DNA of 64,000 bases, taken from assembly GCF_001612985.1 (NCBI RefSeq), contig NZ_BDBM01000007.1:1-64000 (forward strand), written 5' to 3'. A model generated the notes under the pieces. It searched no databases. It was not told the origin of the DNA and worked only from the letters and a program-made list of their open reading frames with translations. Positions 45,406 to 54,040 of this stretch are shown here, piece by piece. Made by a program: the position numbers and the translations under genes. Source of the DNA: Nocardia gamkensis NBRC 108242. Its GTDB lineage: Bacteria; Actinomycetota; Actinomycetes; Mycobacteriales; Mycobacteriaceae. Numbering within the stretch: the first letter of the stretch is position 1; every line of letters begins with the position of its first letter.

Positions 45406-45879
45406 ATGAAGGAGAAGGGGCGCAAGGTCATCGCGACCAACCGCCGGGCGCGGCACAACTACACGATTCTGGACATCTACGAGGCCGGAATCGCGCTGGT
45501 CGGCACCGAGGTGAAGAGCCTGCGCGAGGGCAAGGCCTCGCTGGTGGACGCGTTCGCGACGGTGGACAACGGCGAAGTGTGGCTGCGTGGGCTGCACATC
45601 CCCGAGTTCAGCCACGGCACCTGGACCAACCACGCGCCGCGCCGGGTGCGCAAACTGCTGCTGCACAAGCGGGAGATCGAGCGGTTGGTCGGCAAGTCGC
45701 GGGAGGGCAACCAGACGCTGGTGCCGCTGTCGATGTACTTCTCCGACGGCAAGGTGAAGGTCGAGCTGGCGCTGGCCAAGGGTAAGCAGGACTACGACAA
45801 GCGCCAGGACTTGGCCCGGCGCACGGCCGAGCGAGAGGTCACCCGTGAACTAGGACGGCGGGTCAAAGGCATGCGGTGA
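45406..45879 (+). CDS. smpB: SsrA-binding protein SmpB
   Basis: 157 aa, ATG 45406. The conserved OB-fold is complete: [40 protein letters not shown] and [29 protein letters not shown]. The basic C-terminal tail that enters the ribosomal A site is [20 protein letters not shown]. SmpB delivers tmRNA to stalled ribosomes; the tmRNA gene lies 4.2 kb downstream on the same strand. In many mycolata smpB follows ftsX, which is not so here. Confidence 0.97.
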   Translation: MKEKGRKVIATNRRARHNYTILDIYEAGIALVGTEVKSLREGKASLVDAFATVDNGEVWLRGLHIPEFSHGTWTNHAPRRVRKLLLHKREIERLVGKSREGNQTLVPLSMYFSDGKVKVELALAKGKQDYDKRQDLARRTAEREVTRELGRRVKGMR

Positions 45880-46739
45880 CCGCCGTCCTGCTCGCGCTGG
45901 TAGCCGCGGTGGGCTACGGCGTGAGCGATTTCTACGGCGGCGTGGCGTCGCGGCGGGTGACCGCACTGCGCGTCGTCATCTATTCCTATCCGTTCTCGGT
46001 GCTGCTGGTGCTCGCGCTGCTTCCATTCGTGTCCGGGAGCGCGGACGCCGCTTCGCTGTGGTGGGGCGCGGCGGCGGGTGTCGCCAGCGGTGTCGCGGTG
46101 TGGTGGTTCTACGCCGCGCTGGCGGGCGGTCCGATGGCAGTGGTCTCCCCGCTGACGGCGGTGCTGGTCGCGGGCATTCCGGTACTCGCCGGGCTGGTGA
46201 CCGGCGAGCGCCCCGGCCCGCTCGCCTTCGCGGGCATCGTGTTCGCGCTGGTCGCGGTGCTTCTGGTGAGCCGGGAGTCGCCGGACGAGGTGACGGAGGA
46301 GATCACCGGGGGACGCGAACTGCGGTTCACCCGCAAGGTCGCCGCGCTGACCATCGGATCAGGCGTCGCGTACGGTTTCGCCTTCGTCTTTCTGCACGAG
46401 ACATCGGCGCAGTCCGGACTGTGGCCGCTGCTCATGCAGCGCCTCGCGGCCACCGCGGTGGTATGGCTCACCGCGCTGACCGCCCGCGATTTCGGGCGGC
46501 TGCGGGGCGAGCCCCTACGACTGGCCTGCTATATCAGCGTGCTGGACGTCATCAGCAACGCCGCGCTGCTGTATGCCTTCCACGGCTCGCTGCTGTCGCT
46601 GGTGAGCGTCATCGGCTCGCTCTATCCGGCCGTGACCGTGCTGCTGGCGATGGTTCTGCTCGGCGAGCGGGTCCACCGGCAGCAGCAGGCGGGCTTGGTC
46701 CTGGCGTTGGCCTCGGTCGCGCTCATCGCCGCGGCCTGA
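45876..46739 (+). CDS. DMT-superfamily (EamA) transporter
   Basis: 287 aa, GTG 45876 overlapping the smpB stop (GTGA). Ten hydrophobic segments in two halves of five, as in EamA repeats; the first repeat includes [21 protein letters not shown] and the second [18 protein letters not shown]. These proteins export metabolites such as amino acids or sugars, but the substrate is not readable. It is translationally coupled to smpB, probably only by position. A gap of about 315 bp follows. Confidence 0.88.
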   Translation: MTAVLLALVAAVGYGVSDFYGGVASRRVTALRVVIYSYPFSVLLVLALLPFVSGSADAASLWWGAAAGVASGVAVWWFYAALAGGPMAVVSPLTAVLVAGIPVLAGLVTGERPGPLAFAGIVFALVAVLLVSRESPDEVTEEITGGRELRFTRKVAALTIGSGVAYGFAFVFLHETSAQSGLWPLLMQRLAATAVVWLTALTARDFGRLRGEPLRLACYISVLDVISNAALLYAFHGSLLSLVSVIGSLYPAVTVLLAMVLLGERVHRQQQAGLVLALASVALIAAA

Positions 46740-47054
46740 ATACTTGGCGGCCATCGAGACGCGCGGCTGCGCGGCCGGGCTGTCCTGCGTCCGATGCGAT
46801 GCGGCAACGGAACCAGCCGCTGGACAAGACTTACCGGCACGCCTGCTGGCGGCCGTACCGGCCGAACTATGTACGGACGTGTCGAACGGCCGCACAGAAC
46901 GACTACGATTTGCGGCGCCGGGTCACTCGGGCAACGGCCGATCCCGAAGTTGCTCGCCGTCCGAGCGAGGGCGGAGGCGGGCGACGAGTGTACGTCGCCC
47001 CGATCCGTACCCGAGCTACCCGAATTCGGTCCTACCGCAGGCCGGACGCGCGGC
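46740..47054. other. Gap between convergent genes
   Basis: About 315 bp between the transporter and the first lipoprotein gene, which ends on the other strand. Frames are arginine-rich without ribosome binding sites. I see no strong hairpin that I could assign as terminator. Confidence 0.35.
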
Positions 47055-48353
47055 TCATCGCGTGCACGGTTCGCGCAGCGATATCCGTTTCAAGGTCGGA
47101 CTGCGGTAATCGGCGACCACGGTGCGCGACCCCAATGACGTGGACGGATCGGGCACGTTGACCACCGCGCGTTGCGCCGCGACGTCGGGTTCGTCCCGCC
47201 CGTAGACCTGCTGCGCCGCCATTCCCTCGGAGTCGACGGTGAGCCCGGCAAGGGTCTTGCGCAGGGTCGGCCGGTCCAGTCCGCCGGTCTCGGCTGCCTT
47301 GGTGAGCAGCGCCTTCAGCGGATAGGAGATCGCCCAGCCCAGGTTGTAGCCGAAATTCGTCGGTTCGCTCGGCGCGGCGTTCCTGGCCCGTTGGGCGCCG
47401 AGGCTCATGCCGTCCCAACCGTCGAACGGGGAGGTGTAGTTGTACAGCGACATCAGCGCGGGCGCGGCCGGGGTCTTGAGCAGGGCGCTGTTCCAGGTCG
47501 GTGTCGATCCGAGGAACCGGCCCGTGTAACCGGATTTCGCCAGTTTTCCGACGATCTCGGCGGCTTCGGCCGGTCCGGTGGCCAGCAGGACCACGTCGGG
47601 CGGATCGGCCATGATCTCGGCGACCGGGTAATCCTGGTTGCCGACTTCGGGGTTGGGCCCGGTGTCGACCCGGGCGGTGATGGTCGCGCCGTTGTCCAGT
47701 GCCCACTTGAGCGCCCCGCTGGCGTAGTCACCGCCGTAGTTGCCGCGGTAGGCGACCACGCCGAGCGTGCGCGGCTGGTAGTGGTTCTGCGCGAACCAGT
47801 CCAGACCCAGCACGGCTTCGGTGCAGTACGAGAAGCCGTCGTCCAGCACCAGGTCTCGGTCGGTGGAGCGGTACTGCCAGCCGGACCAGAGGGTGCCTGC
47901 CCCGGTGACCAGGTCCGCGTCGTCCATCTCGCCCAGGACGGCCAGGGTCTGCGCGGTCCCGAAGCTCATCGCGAGGGCCAGCACATGGGGGGCGATGTTC
48001 TCGAACTCCGCGACGTGCCTGCGCGGATCGTAGGCGGTGTCTCGCGTGTAGGTCGCGATGTCGATCTCGTATCCGCCGATACCGCCTTGCTTGTTCACCT
48101 CGTTCCAGAACGCGAGCTGTCCGTCCTGCAGCGACTTTCCGAGCGGAGCGAAGGGGCCGTTGTTCAGGTCCGACAGAACACCCAGATAGATACAGCCCTT
48201 GTCGCGGTGGATCGCGTGCGGGCACGCTTCGCGGGTGACGCCCGGGGCAGCGGCGGACTCGGAAGCCGAACAGCCGCCGGTCAGGACGAGCCCGAGCGCG
48301 AGGGGGGCGGCCACGAGACGCAGCAGCCGACGAAGATTACGGTGGAGAGGCAT
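47055..48353 (-). CDS. Branched-chain-type ABC solute-binding lipoprotein, copy 1
   Basis: 432 aa, ATG 48353. Lipoprotein signal with lipobox LTGGC at about residue 28. The mature part is a type I periplasmic binding protein fold: CIYLGVLSDLNNGPFAPLGK, GGDYASGALKWALDNGA and VVLLATGPAEAAEIVGKLAKSG are typical of the Leu/Ile/Val-binding group. The next gene upstream encodes a close paralogue. No permease or ATPase gene is nearby, so these proteins either share a transport system encoded elsewhere or act as sensors. The same frame stays open far upstream, but that part is antisense to nothing and lies in the neighbour's shadow. Confidence 0.88.
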   Translation of the reverse strand: MPLHRNLRRLLRLVAAPLALGLVLTGGCSASESAAAPGVTREACPHAIHRDKGCIYLGVLSDLNNGPFAPLGKSLQDGQLAFWNEVNKQGGIGGYEIDIATYTRDTAYDPRRHVAEFENIAPHVLALAMSFGTAQTLAVLGEMDDADLVTGAGTLWSGWQYRSTDRDLVLDDGFSYCTEAVLGLDWFAQNHYQPRTLGVVAYRGNYGGDYASGALKWALDNGATITARVDTGPNPEVGNQDYPVAEIMADPPDVVLLATGPAEAAEIVGKLAKSGYTGRFLGSTPTWNSALLKTPAAPALMSLYNYTSPFDGWDGMSLGAQRARNAAPSEPTNFGYNLGWAISYPLKALLTKAAETGGLDRPTLRKTLAGLTVDSEGMAAQQVYGRDEPDVAAQRAVVNVPDPSTSLGSRTVVADYRSPTLKRISLREPCTR

Positions 48354-48364
48354 GTCTTGCTCGC

Positions 48365-49678
48365 TTACGGCTGCACGCAGGGCTCGGTGAGGGTGACGCG
48401 GTCCTGGGTCGGGCCGTGATAGTCGGTCGCCAGGGTCTTCGCGCCCAGCGGCGCGGTCTGATCCGGCGCTTCCATGACCGCACGCTGGCGGGAGAGGTCG
48501 GGTTTCGCCGCGCCGTAGATGTATTCGGGTATCGCGCCCTCGTAGTCGACGCGCAGGCCGTGCACGGCTTGACGGACGCCCTTGCGGGTCAGCTTGCCTT
48601 CGTTGACCGCTCGGGTGAGCAACGCTTTCATCGGATAGGAGAACATCCACCCAGCGCTGTAACCCCAGGTGGAGGGCTCGCGAGTCGCCGAGGCCCTGGC
48701 CTTCTTGGCGCCGGCGCTGATGCCGTCCCAGCCGTCCAGCGGCGAGGTCATGTTGTAGCGCGTCGTGATCGCCGACGCCGCAGGGCTTTTCAACAGGCCG
48801 CCGTTCCAGGTCGGGCCCGAGCCGAGAAACCTGCCCGGAAAACCGGCCAGCGCCGCCTTGCCCATGATCTCGCCCGCCTCCGCGGGACCGGTGGCCAAGA
48901 GCACGAGATCCGCTCTGGCATTGAGGATCTTCGCGACGGCGGCGTCCTGGTTGCCGATCTGGGTGTTCGGCTCGGTGTCGATCTGCGCCACCATGTCGAC
49001 GCGGTTGGCGGAGGCCCATTTCTTGGCCCCGGTGGCGTAGTCGCCGCCGTAGTCGCCCTGATAGCTGACCGTGGCGATCGAAGACGGCTTCGCTTGGTGC
49101 TCGGCGATCCAGTCCAGGGCGATGATCGCCTCGGAACAATAGGAGTAGCCGGACTCCAGCAACAGACCCTTGTCGCTGTTCTCGAATTGCCAACCCGACC
49201 ACAGGGTTCCGGCAATGGCGACCATGTTCGCCGCGTCCATCTCGGGAAGTACCTTCTGCGTCTGCACGGTGCCGAAGCTCATGGAGAGCGCGAGGACGTG
49301 CGGCTCGATTCGCCGGTACGCCTCGGCGTGCTTCTGCAGATCGTAGTTCGTGTCCTCGGTGTAGGTGGCGATGTCCACCTCGTACTTGCCGCCGATGCCG
49401 CCCGCTTCGTTCACCGCCTTCCAGAACGCCAGCTGGCCGTTGTGAATGTCCTTGCCCAGCGCGGCGAACGGCCCGCTGGTGAGATCGGACAGCACGCCCA
49501 GGTAGATACACCCCTTGCGGGAGTCGACCGCGTTCGGACACGGGTCGGAGGTGACCCCGGGTTCGGACGCGGCGGCCGACTTGTCGCCCAGGACGGAGCA
49601 CCCGGTCAGGACGAGTCCGGCGATGGCGGTGAGGGCGGACAGGCGCAGCAACCTGTCCCGAATGGTGCGAACTGCCAA
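48365..49678 (-). CDS. Branched-chain-type ABC solute-binding lipoprotein, copy 2
   Basis: 437 aa from TTG 49678, chosen because AAGGAAA is directly upstream and no ATG fits. Lipobox LTGC at about residue 26. The mature protein aligns over its full length with copy 1; shared segments include KGCIYLGVLSDL, GTLWSGWQ and the C-terminal REPC/TEPC end. Cysteines of the mature part are conserved between copies, suggesting disulfides. The gene is first in the pair, 11 bp before copy 1. About 420 bp separate it from ssrA. Confidence 0.88.
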   Translation of the reverse strand: MAVRTIRDRLLRLSALTAIAGLVLTGCSVLGDKSAAASEPGVTSDPCPNAVDSRKGCIYLGVLSDLTSGPFAALGKDIHNGQLAFWKAVNEAGGIGGKYEVDIATYTEDTNYDLQKHAEAYRRIEPHVLALSMSFGTVQTQKVLPEMDAANMVAIAGTLWSGWQFENSDKGLLLESGYSYCSEAIIALDWIAEHQAKPSSIATVSYQGDYGGDYATGAKKWASANRVDMVAQIDTEPNTQIGNQDAAVAKILNARADLVLLATGPAEAGEIMGKAALAGFPGRFLGSGPTWNGGLLKSPAASAITTRYNMTSPLDGWDGISAGAKKARASATREPSTWGYSAGWMFSYPMKALLTRAVNEGKLTRKGVRQAVHGLRVDYEGAIPEYIYGAAKPDLSRQRAVMEAPDQTAPLGAKTLATDYHGPTQDRVTLTEPCVQP

Positions 49679-50101
49679 AGTGTTTCCTTAGTCTGAAATC
49701 GAGATCCGCTGCTCAGAGCCGATCGTACGGCTCGTGCAGTGTAAGTCGGGTTCCTCGCCGGGCCCGGAGAACCGGCTACCAGCATCCGGGAAGGATGGGG
49801 TGTTCGAGCGGGCGGTGAGGGGGATCCGGTTGAGCTGCGTGCCGTGACCCCCGGACCATATCGGAGGAACAGAGAACACGGTGCGTTCTCGACACCGCCC
49901 GAGGGTGGGGAGTTCGGAGGTTCCGGTCCGGGAACATGGCGACTCAGAATGTCTCCTCCGATCCGCGGGGTCCCTTACCTCACCCGCGTCAGGGGCCCCG
50001 GCCGCCGCTGCCGGTGTGGGGTCCACCACGACCGGATATGGGGATGATCCGGCCTCTCGCCGGTGTTAACATGAACAGCCCGGCAAGACGCCGGGGCGTA
50101 C
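49679..50101. promoter_or_regulatory. Divergent gap upstream of ssrA
   Basis: About 420 bp between the leftward lipoprotein operon and ssrA. A -10-like TTAACAT lies at 50066-50072, about 30 bp before the mature tmRNA end, with no clear -35 box. The remaining sequence holds no gene that I can support. Confidence 0.45.
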
Positions 50102-50472
50102 GGGGCTGAACGGTTTCGACTGCGTACGTAGATCTAGGGGAAGCGTGTCGGTGCAGGCAAGAGACCACCGTAAGCGTCGTTGCAACCAATTAAGCGCCGA
50201 TTCTCATCAGCGCGAGTACGCTCTCGCTGCCTAACCAGCGAAGCGTCTCTGTCGGCCCGGGGCATGCCCTCGGCTCCGGTGCCGGCATCAGCTAGAGGGC
50301 TAACCGTCCTACTCGGTCGCGGAGTAGGACGGGACATCGAACAGCGACTGGGATCGTCATCCGGGCTTGTTCGCGGGACCCGGAGATCCGAGTAGAGGCA
50401 CAGCGGACTGCACACGGAGAAGCCCTGGAGACGCGGCGGAGGACCCGGGTTCGATTCCCGGCAGCTCCACCA
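50102..50472 (+). ncRNA. ssrA: tmRNA (SsrA), complete
   Basis: 371 nt. The 5' end GGGGCTG (50102-50108) pairs with CAGCTCC (50462-50468); a discriminator A and encoded CCA follow at 50469-50472. The start GGGGCTGAACGGTTTCGACT is the usual tmRNA opening. The T-arm is CCCGGGTTCGATTCCCGG near 50444-50461. The tag frame begins at the resume codon GCC 50196 and ends TAA 50232-50234, encoding ADSHQREYALAA, the type seen in Nocardia and Mycobacterium. It rescues stalled ribosomes with SmpB. The 3' third overlaps the antisense end of a serine recombinase. Confidence 0.98.
50196..50234 (+). CDS. tmRNA-encoded proteolysis tag
   Basis: Twelve codons and a TAA inside the tmRNA: ADSHQREYALAA. The terminal ALAA is recognised by Clp proteases. 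Codon by codon the frame is intact, so the tmRNA is functional despite the element integrated next to it. Confidence 0.95.
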   Translation, partial: ADSHQREYALAA

Positions 50473-52150
50473 CAGCGGCCTTACTTGAACCGGGGTCCGT
50501 AAGGACCTGGGTGAGGGTAAGGCCGCTTTTTGGTTTCTGACCTGCAGGGTTGTGGGGTCTGGCGGCAGGCTGTACGCAGGCGGGGCGGGTTCCGGCGGCT
50601 TGGTGCAGGTCGGCGAATGGTTGGTGAAGCTGGTCGCTTGTGACGCCGCCAACGTCGAGGTAGAACCGCTGGAAAAACGCCTGGTTAAGGTGGCGGCGGA
50701 CGGTGTCGGTCCTGGCTCGGTAGAGCTGGGCCGGGTCGATGAGCAGGTCGAGGCCACGTTTGAGGACGTCAACACCGACGGCCAGCTCGGCACTGGTGGC
50801 GGTGAGGCTGACTTGGACCTTGGCGCGGTCGGTGTGGATAGTGCGCAGTCTGGCTTTGATCTTGGCCTGGGGGAGGGTGCCGTCAGCGGCGAGGTCGAGC
50901 AGCCGTTCCTCTTTGGCGTCGAGTTCCTTGAGGCGGGTGGTGAGGCTGGCGTGCATCGCGCGGACGCTGGTTTGTTCGTCAGCCAGTGCTTCGTCCAGGA
51001 GTTCCCGGAGGGCAGTGTGGAAGCTGGTCGGTAGCCGCAGAGTGGCGTAGTGGTCAACGATGGCTTGTTCGACCCGCTCAGCTGGTAAGTGAGGTAGATC
51101 ACAGACGCGTTCTTGGCGTCCTCGGCACAAGAAATAGCCGTAGTAGTGGCCGTTGCGTCCTCTGGCTTCGGTGTAGATGAGCCGGGAGGTGCGGTTGTGG
51201 CGGCGGCAGCGGTCGCAGAACAGATCCCCTTTGAGGTAATGCTGCAGTACGCGGTCGCGCTGCCCGCGGCGGCTGCGCATGTCCATGACGTCCTGGACAC
51301 GGTCGAACAGTTCTTGGCCGACAATCGGCTCGTGCCTGCCGGGCCGGAGCTGGTCGTCGACCAAGACCCAGCCGGCGTAGTACGGATCTTTGAGCATGCG
51401 GTGCAGCAGTTTGAACGAAAGCGGGCGCTGGGGGATGGTGCCGCGTGCGCGGGCGGTCAGCCCGAGGTCTGCCATCGTGGCTTCGAGGTGTTCGAGACCG
51501 TACTCGCCGGTGGCATACAGTTCGAACGCCCGGCGCACCAGGGGTGCGCGTTCGGGGTCGAGGGTGATGGTGTTGATCTGTTTGCCCTCGTACTCGACAC
51601 GGGTGTTGAGGTAGCCGACCTTTGCGAATCCGAGGGTGCCGCCGTTCAGCGCTTTGGTGCGCATCTTCTCCTGGATGTCCAAGCCTTGCAGCGTGTTCAT
51701 CAGGTGATTCATCACGTCGAGCATGCCTTCCATCGCCACGGCGTGCGGGCCTTCGCCGAAGTCTTCCTTGGCGCTGATGAGGCGGACGCCCATCTTGTTG
51801 AGCTGGGTCTCGATGATCGCCGCGTCGAAGCGGTTGCGGAAGGCACGGGAGCGCATGTAGACGATGACGTAGCGGACTTCGGGATGCTCGGCGAGGTACT
51901 TGAGCAGATCCCGGAAGACCGGCCGCTTGTCGATGGTCTTGGCCGAATAGCCGGGCTCGATGAACTCCGTGGCGACTTCGACGCCCATGGCGTTGGCCTT
52001 GGCGTTCCCGTGGTCGCGTTGGGTGGCGATGGACAGGCCATCGGGGTCAATGTCGATGGCGGTGTCGAGCTGCTTCTTGGTGGAAACCCGTAGTAGGAGG
52101 ACGGCTTTCTCATCCACGCGAGCTCGGTTCGGCAGGGTTCGTCGGGCCAT
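50357..52150 (-). CDS. Serine recombinase running antisense into ssrA
   Basis: 597 aa from ATG 52150, preceded by GGAGG. Catalytic domain: AVLLLRVSTKKQ with Ser23, then IATQRDHGNAKANAMG and YVIVYMRSRAFRNRFDAAI. A recombinase domain follows (LNGGTLGFAKVGYLNTRV), then a zinc ribbon (LFCDRCRRHNRTS with FLCRGR) and a coiled coil. The last about 60 residues (VVELPGIEPGSSAA onwards) are the antisense of the ssrA terminator and 3' end; no stop occurs before 50357. The true C-terminal domain therefore ends near 50540 and the rest is read-through into the target. It is probably the integrase of an element that uses the ssrA 3' region. Confidence 0.88.
   Translation of the reverse strand: MARRTLPNRARVDEKAVLLLRVSTKKQLDTAIDIDPDGLSIATQRDHGNAKANAMGVEVATEFIEPGYSAKTIDKRPVFRDLLKYLAEHPEVRYVIVYMRSRAFRNRFDAAIIETQLNKMGVRLISAKEDFGEGPHAVAMEGMLDVMNHLMNTLQGLDIQEKMRTKALNGGTLGFAKVGYLNTRVEYEGKQINTITLDPERAPLVRRAFELYATGEYGLEHLEATMADLGLTARARGTIPQRPLSFKLLHRMLKDPYYAGWVLVDDQLRPGRHEPIVGQELFDRVQDVMDMRSRRGQRDRVLQHYLKGDLFCDRCRRHNRTSRLIYTEARGRNGHYYGYFLCRGRQERVCDLPHLPAERVEQAIVDHYATLRLPTSFHTALRELLDEALADEQTSVRAMHASLTTRLKELDAKEERLLDLAADGTLPQAKIKARLRTIHTDRAKVQVSLTATSAELAVGVDVLKRGLDLLIDPAQLYRARTDTVRRHLNQAFFQRFYLDVGGVTSDQLHQPFADLHQAAGTRPACVQPAARPHNPAGQKPKSGLTLTQVLTDPGSSKAAVVELPGIEPGSSAASPGLLRVQSAVPLLGSPGPANKPG
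50474..50531 (+). terminator. ssrA terminator
   Basis: AGCGGCCTTAC at 50474-50484 pairs with GTAAGGCCGCT at 50517-50527, with an inner GGTCC-gtaa-GGACC hairpin and a TTTTT run at the end. It begins two bases after the CCA of the tmRNA. A serine recombinase gene reads through it on the other strand. Confidence 0.85.
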
Positions 52151-53675
52151 CGGATACCTCCGTGTTCGGTTCGGCGGAAAGCGATTTCGTGTTCGCGGCG
52201 GGGACCGTGTGATGTGGGATCCATAACCAGAAGTTTGGCGGGCTGTTGGCCTTCTGAGGCTCGGAACTTTTGACGGCAAATGTGACGGCAACACAGCCAA
52301 ATTTCCACGTACGTTCGCGTGCTCGTACAGCCTTGTTTATAGAGTTCAGACGATCTTGTAAGGTGGCTTCGATCGCTCTGAAGAGCCTTGTGTCCCCAGT
52401 TCGAGTCTGGGAGGAGCCACCAACGAAACCGCCTACCCCATCAGGGGTGGGCGTTTTCGTTGGTGCGGTTTCAGTGCTTGCCGACGTGCTCGAATCCGCG
52501 GCCTGACGGCAATTCTGACGGCTACGCCCCCTGTTGACGGCTGCCGTGAACAAACGGTCCTCGACTTTGGTCAGGGCGTTGCGTTTGCTGGCGAGGTCGA
52601 CGTGTTCGTAAATGCCGGTGGTGCGGACATCGCCGTGGCCGAGGATCGCCTGGATGTCACGGGAGTGGACGTCGAGGCTCTTCTGGGTGGTGGCGTTGCT
52701 GTGGCGCAGCCCGTGCAGGGTGACTCGTGGCAGGTCAAGCCGCTTGCAGATCCGCATGAACGATCTCGCCAGGTTGTGCGATTCCAACGGCCGTCCGGTG
52801 CTGGTTGTGAAGACCAGCTCGTTTTCGTCGCCAGCGCCTTGCCAGGCTGCACCGGCCGTGTCCCTGGCTACTGCTTGGCGCGCTCTGTGTTGCAGGAGCG
52901 CATCGTGAGCTGTGGCGAGGAGGGGTTCGTCTCGCCTGCTGGATTCTGTCTTGAGTTCGACCTGCCGTAGTTCGCCGTTGATGCGTTGTACCTGTTGGCG
53001 GATGCGGAGCACACCGTGGTCGAAATCGACGTCACACCAGCGGGTGCCGACGACCTCCCCGGCACGCAGCCCGTAGAGCGTGAGCAGGACGAAGGCCGGA
53101 TAGAGCGGGTTGTCGCGGGCGGCATCGAGAAACTGAACAGTCTCATCGGGAGTCCAGTGCGCTGCTTCTTTCGCCCGGTGTCGCGGCAGCTCGACCAGAC
53201 GGGCGACATTGCGTGGGATCATTTCCTGACGCATCGCGTAGGTGAGGGCGGCGCTCAACACCTTACGTGTTTGATGGATTGTCGCCACTGATCTGCCGTT
53301 GGCAAGGAGGTCGTCAAGAAAATTCTGCACCGTGCGGACGGTGAGGGTATCGAGCCGGTAATGCCCCAGGCCAGGTTTGATGTGGAGGCGAACGACCGCC
53401 TCATGTCTCTTGCGTGTGAGAGGCCGACGTTTTTCCCGTTCGAGCCAGAAGTCCAGGTATTCGCCGACCTTCCAGAACTTTTCTGGTGGCAGGATTCCCT
53501 GCCGAGCTTCGTCAATTATTCGTGTGAGTTTTGTGTGCGCCTCTGTACGAGTCTTGCCGTAGACCCGCAAACGACGCGTTTTCCCGTTGACGGTGCCGAG
53601 GTGCACCGCGCCTTCCCAGCGTCCGTCCTTGCGCTGGTAGAGGGTGCCTTCCCCGTTGGTTTTTCGGCCGCTCAT
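52110..53675 (-). CDS. Tyrosine integrase of element B, 3' end across an att site
   Basis: 521 aa as an open frame, ATG 53675 overlapping the xis stop (ATGA). N-terminal AP2-like DNA-binding region (GTLYQRKDGRWEGAVHLG), core-binding domain, then the catalytic residues Arg204 (YGLRAGEVVG), Lys242, His321 and Arg324 (LHGLRHSNA), His347 (LGHGDV) and Tyr356 (GIYEHVD), all present. The true domain should end near residue 390-410. Beyond that the frame runs antisense through a tRNA 3' fragment (residues about 418-434) and on towards the serine recombinase gene. AICE/pSAM2-type integrases commonly have attP overlapping the int 3' end, which fits. Confidence 0.9.
   Translation of the reverse strand: MSGRKTNGEGTLYQRKDGRWEGAVHLGTVNGKTRRLRVYGKTRTEAHTKLTRIIDEARQGILPPEKFWKVGEYLDFWLEREKRRPLTRKRHEAVVRLHIKPGLGHYRLDTLTVRTVQNFLDDLLANGRSVATIHQTRKVLSAALTYAMRQEMIPRNVARLVELPRHRAKEAAHWTPDETVQFLDAARDNPLYPAFVLLTLYGLRAGEVVGTRWCDVDFDHGVLRIRQQVQRINGELRQVELKTESSRRDEPLLATAHDALLQHRARQAVARDTAGAAWQGAGDENELVFTTSTGRPLESHNLARSFMRICKRLDLPRVTLHGLRHSNATTQKSLDVHSRDIQAILGHGDVRTTGIYEHVDLASKRNALTKVEDRLFTAAVNRGRSRQNCRQAADSSTSASTETAPTKTPTPDGVGGFVGGSSQTRTGDTRLFRAIEATLQDRLNSINKAVRARERTWKFGCVAVTFAVKSSEPQKANSPPNFWLWIPHHTVPAANTKSLSAEPNTEVSDGPTNPAEPSSRG
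52376..52422 (+). other. tRNA 3'-end fragment, attachment site of element B
   Basis: The sequence reads as the 3' half of a tRNA: a loop CTGAAGA at 52378-52384, T-stem CCCAG (52395-52399), T-loop TTCGAGT, stem CTGGG (52407-52411), acceptor strand AGGAGCC, discriminator A and CCA (52420-52422). The matching 5' half, which should begin GGCTCCT about 75 bases upstream, is absent. The loop would read GAA if the fold is as drawn, but the identity is uncertain. It overlaps the int 3' end antisense, the usual place of an attL/attR site. Confidence 0.75.
52430..52457 (+). terminator. Terminator behind the tRNA fragment
   Basis: CGCCTACCCC and GGGGTGGGCG pair with one G-T pair around ATCA and are followed by TTTT. 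It has the position and form of a native tRNA terminator, so the identity segment brought in or left by integration includes the tRNA's own terminator. Confidence 0.75.
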
Positions 53676-54040
53676 CGGGGGCCTCCGACCTCGGCTAATC
53701 GCCCGATGAAGCGCTCTATCTCGGCTGCGGGAACGAACCGTCGTCGGCCGATCTTCAACGTCGACAGTTCCCGGCGGTGGATGAGCTGATAGACGCTCCA
53801 GCGGCTCAACCGCAACTGCTCACAGGCTTCGGGAATTGTCAGCAGCCGCGACGGCGAGACTGCGGGCATCTGCTCGATGGGAGCGGCGCCATAGGTGGGA
53901 TGCGGTCGCGCGGGACCGTCGACGCCCTCATCCGCCAGTTTGAGTGCCAGAATTCCCAGGGTTCGCAGCATCGCTCGTGTCTTGTGCGACAACCCTGCCG
54001 CTCGCGTGAGGGTCGGGCGTGTGGTGGTGACTTTCGTCAT
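53672..54040 (-). CDS. Excisionase-type helix-turn-helix protein
   Basis: 122 aa from ATG 54040 (AAGG seven bases upstream). The C-terminal half holds the MerR/excisionase-type domain: RLLTIPEACEQLRLSRWSVYQLIHRRELSTLKIGRRRFVPAAEIERFI. A hydrophilic 60-residue N-terminus precedes it. It overlaps int by four bases and the upstream recombinase-like gene by four, so all three are translated together. Such proteins direct the integrase towards excision. Confidence 0.88.
   Translation of the reverse strand: MTKVTTTRPTLTRAAGLSHKTRAMLRTLGILALKLADEGVDGPARPHPTYGAAPIEQMPAVSPSRLLTIPEACEQLRLSRWSVYQLIHRRELSTLKIGRRRFVPAAEIERFIGRLAEVGGPR

Noticed and set aside
48354..49601. Upstream extension of the first solute-binding protein frame
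   Set aside because: It is the shifted frame of the second lipoprotein gene; the lipobox signal peptide at 48353 fixes the real start.
52347..52422. Complete tRNA gene at the element B junction
   Set aside because: Only the 3' half folds; there is no GGCTCCT 5' strand or D-arm upstream, so it is a fragment.
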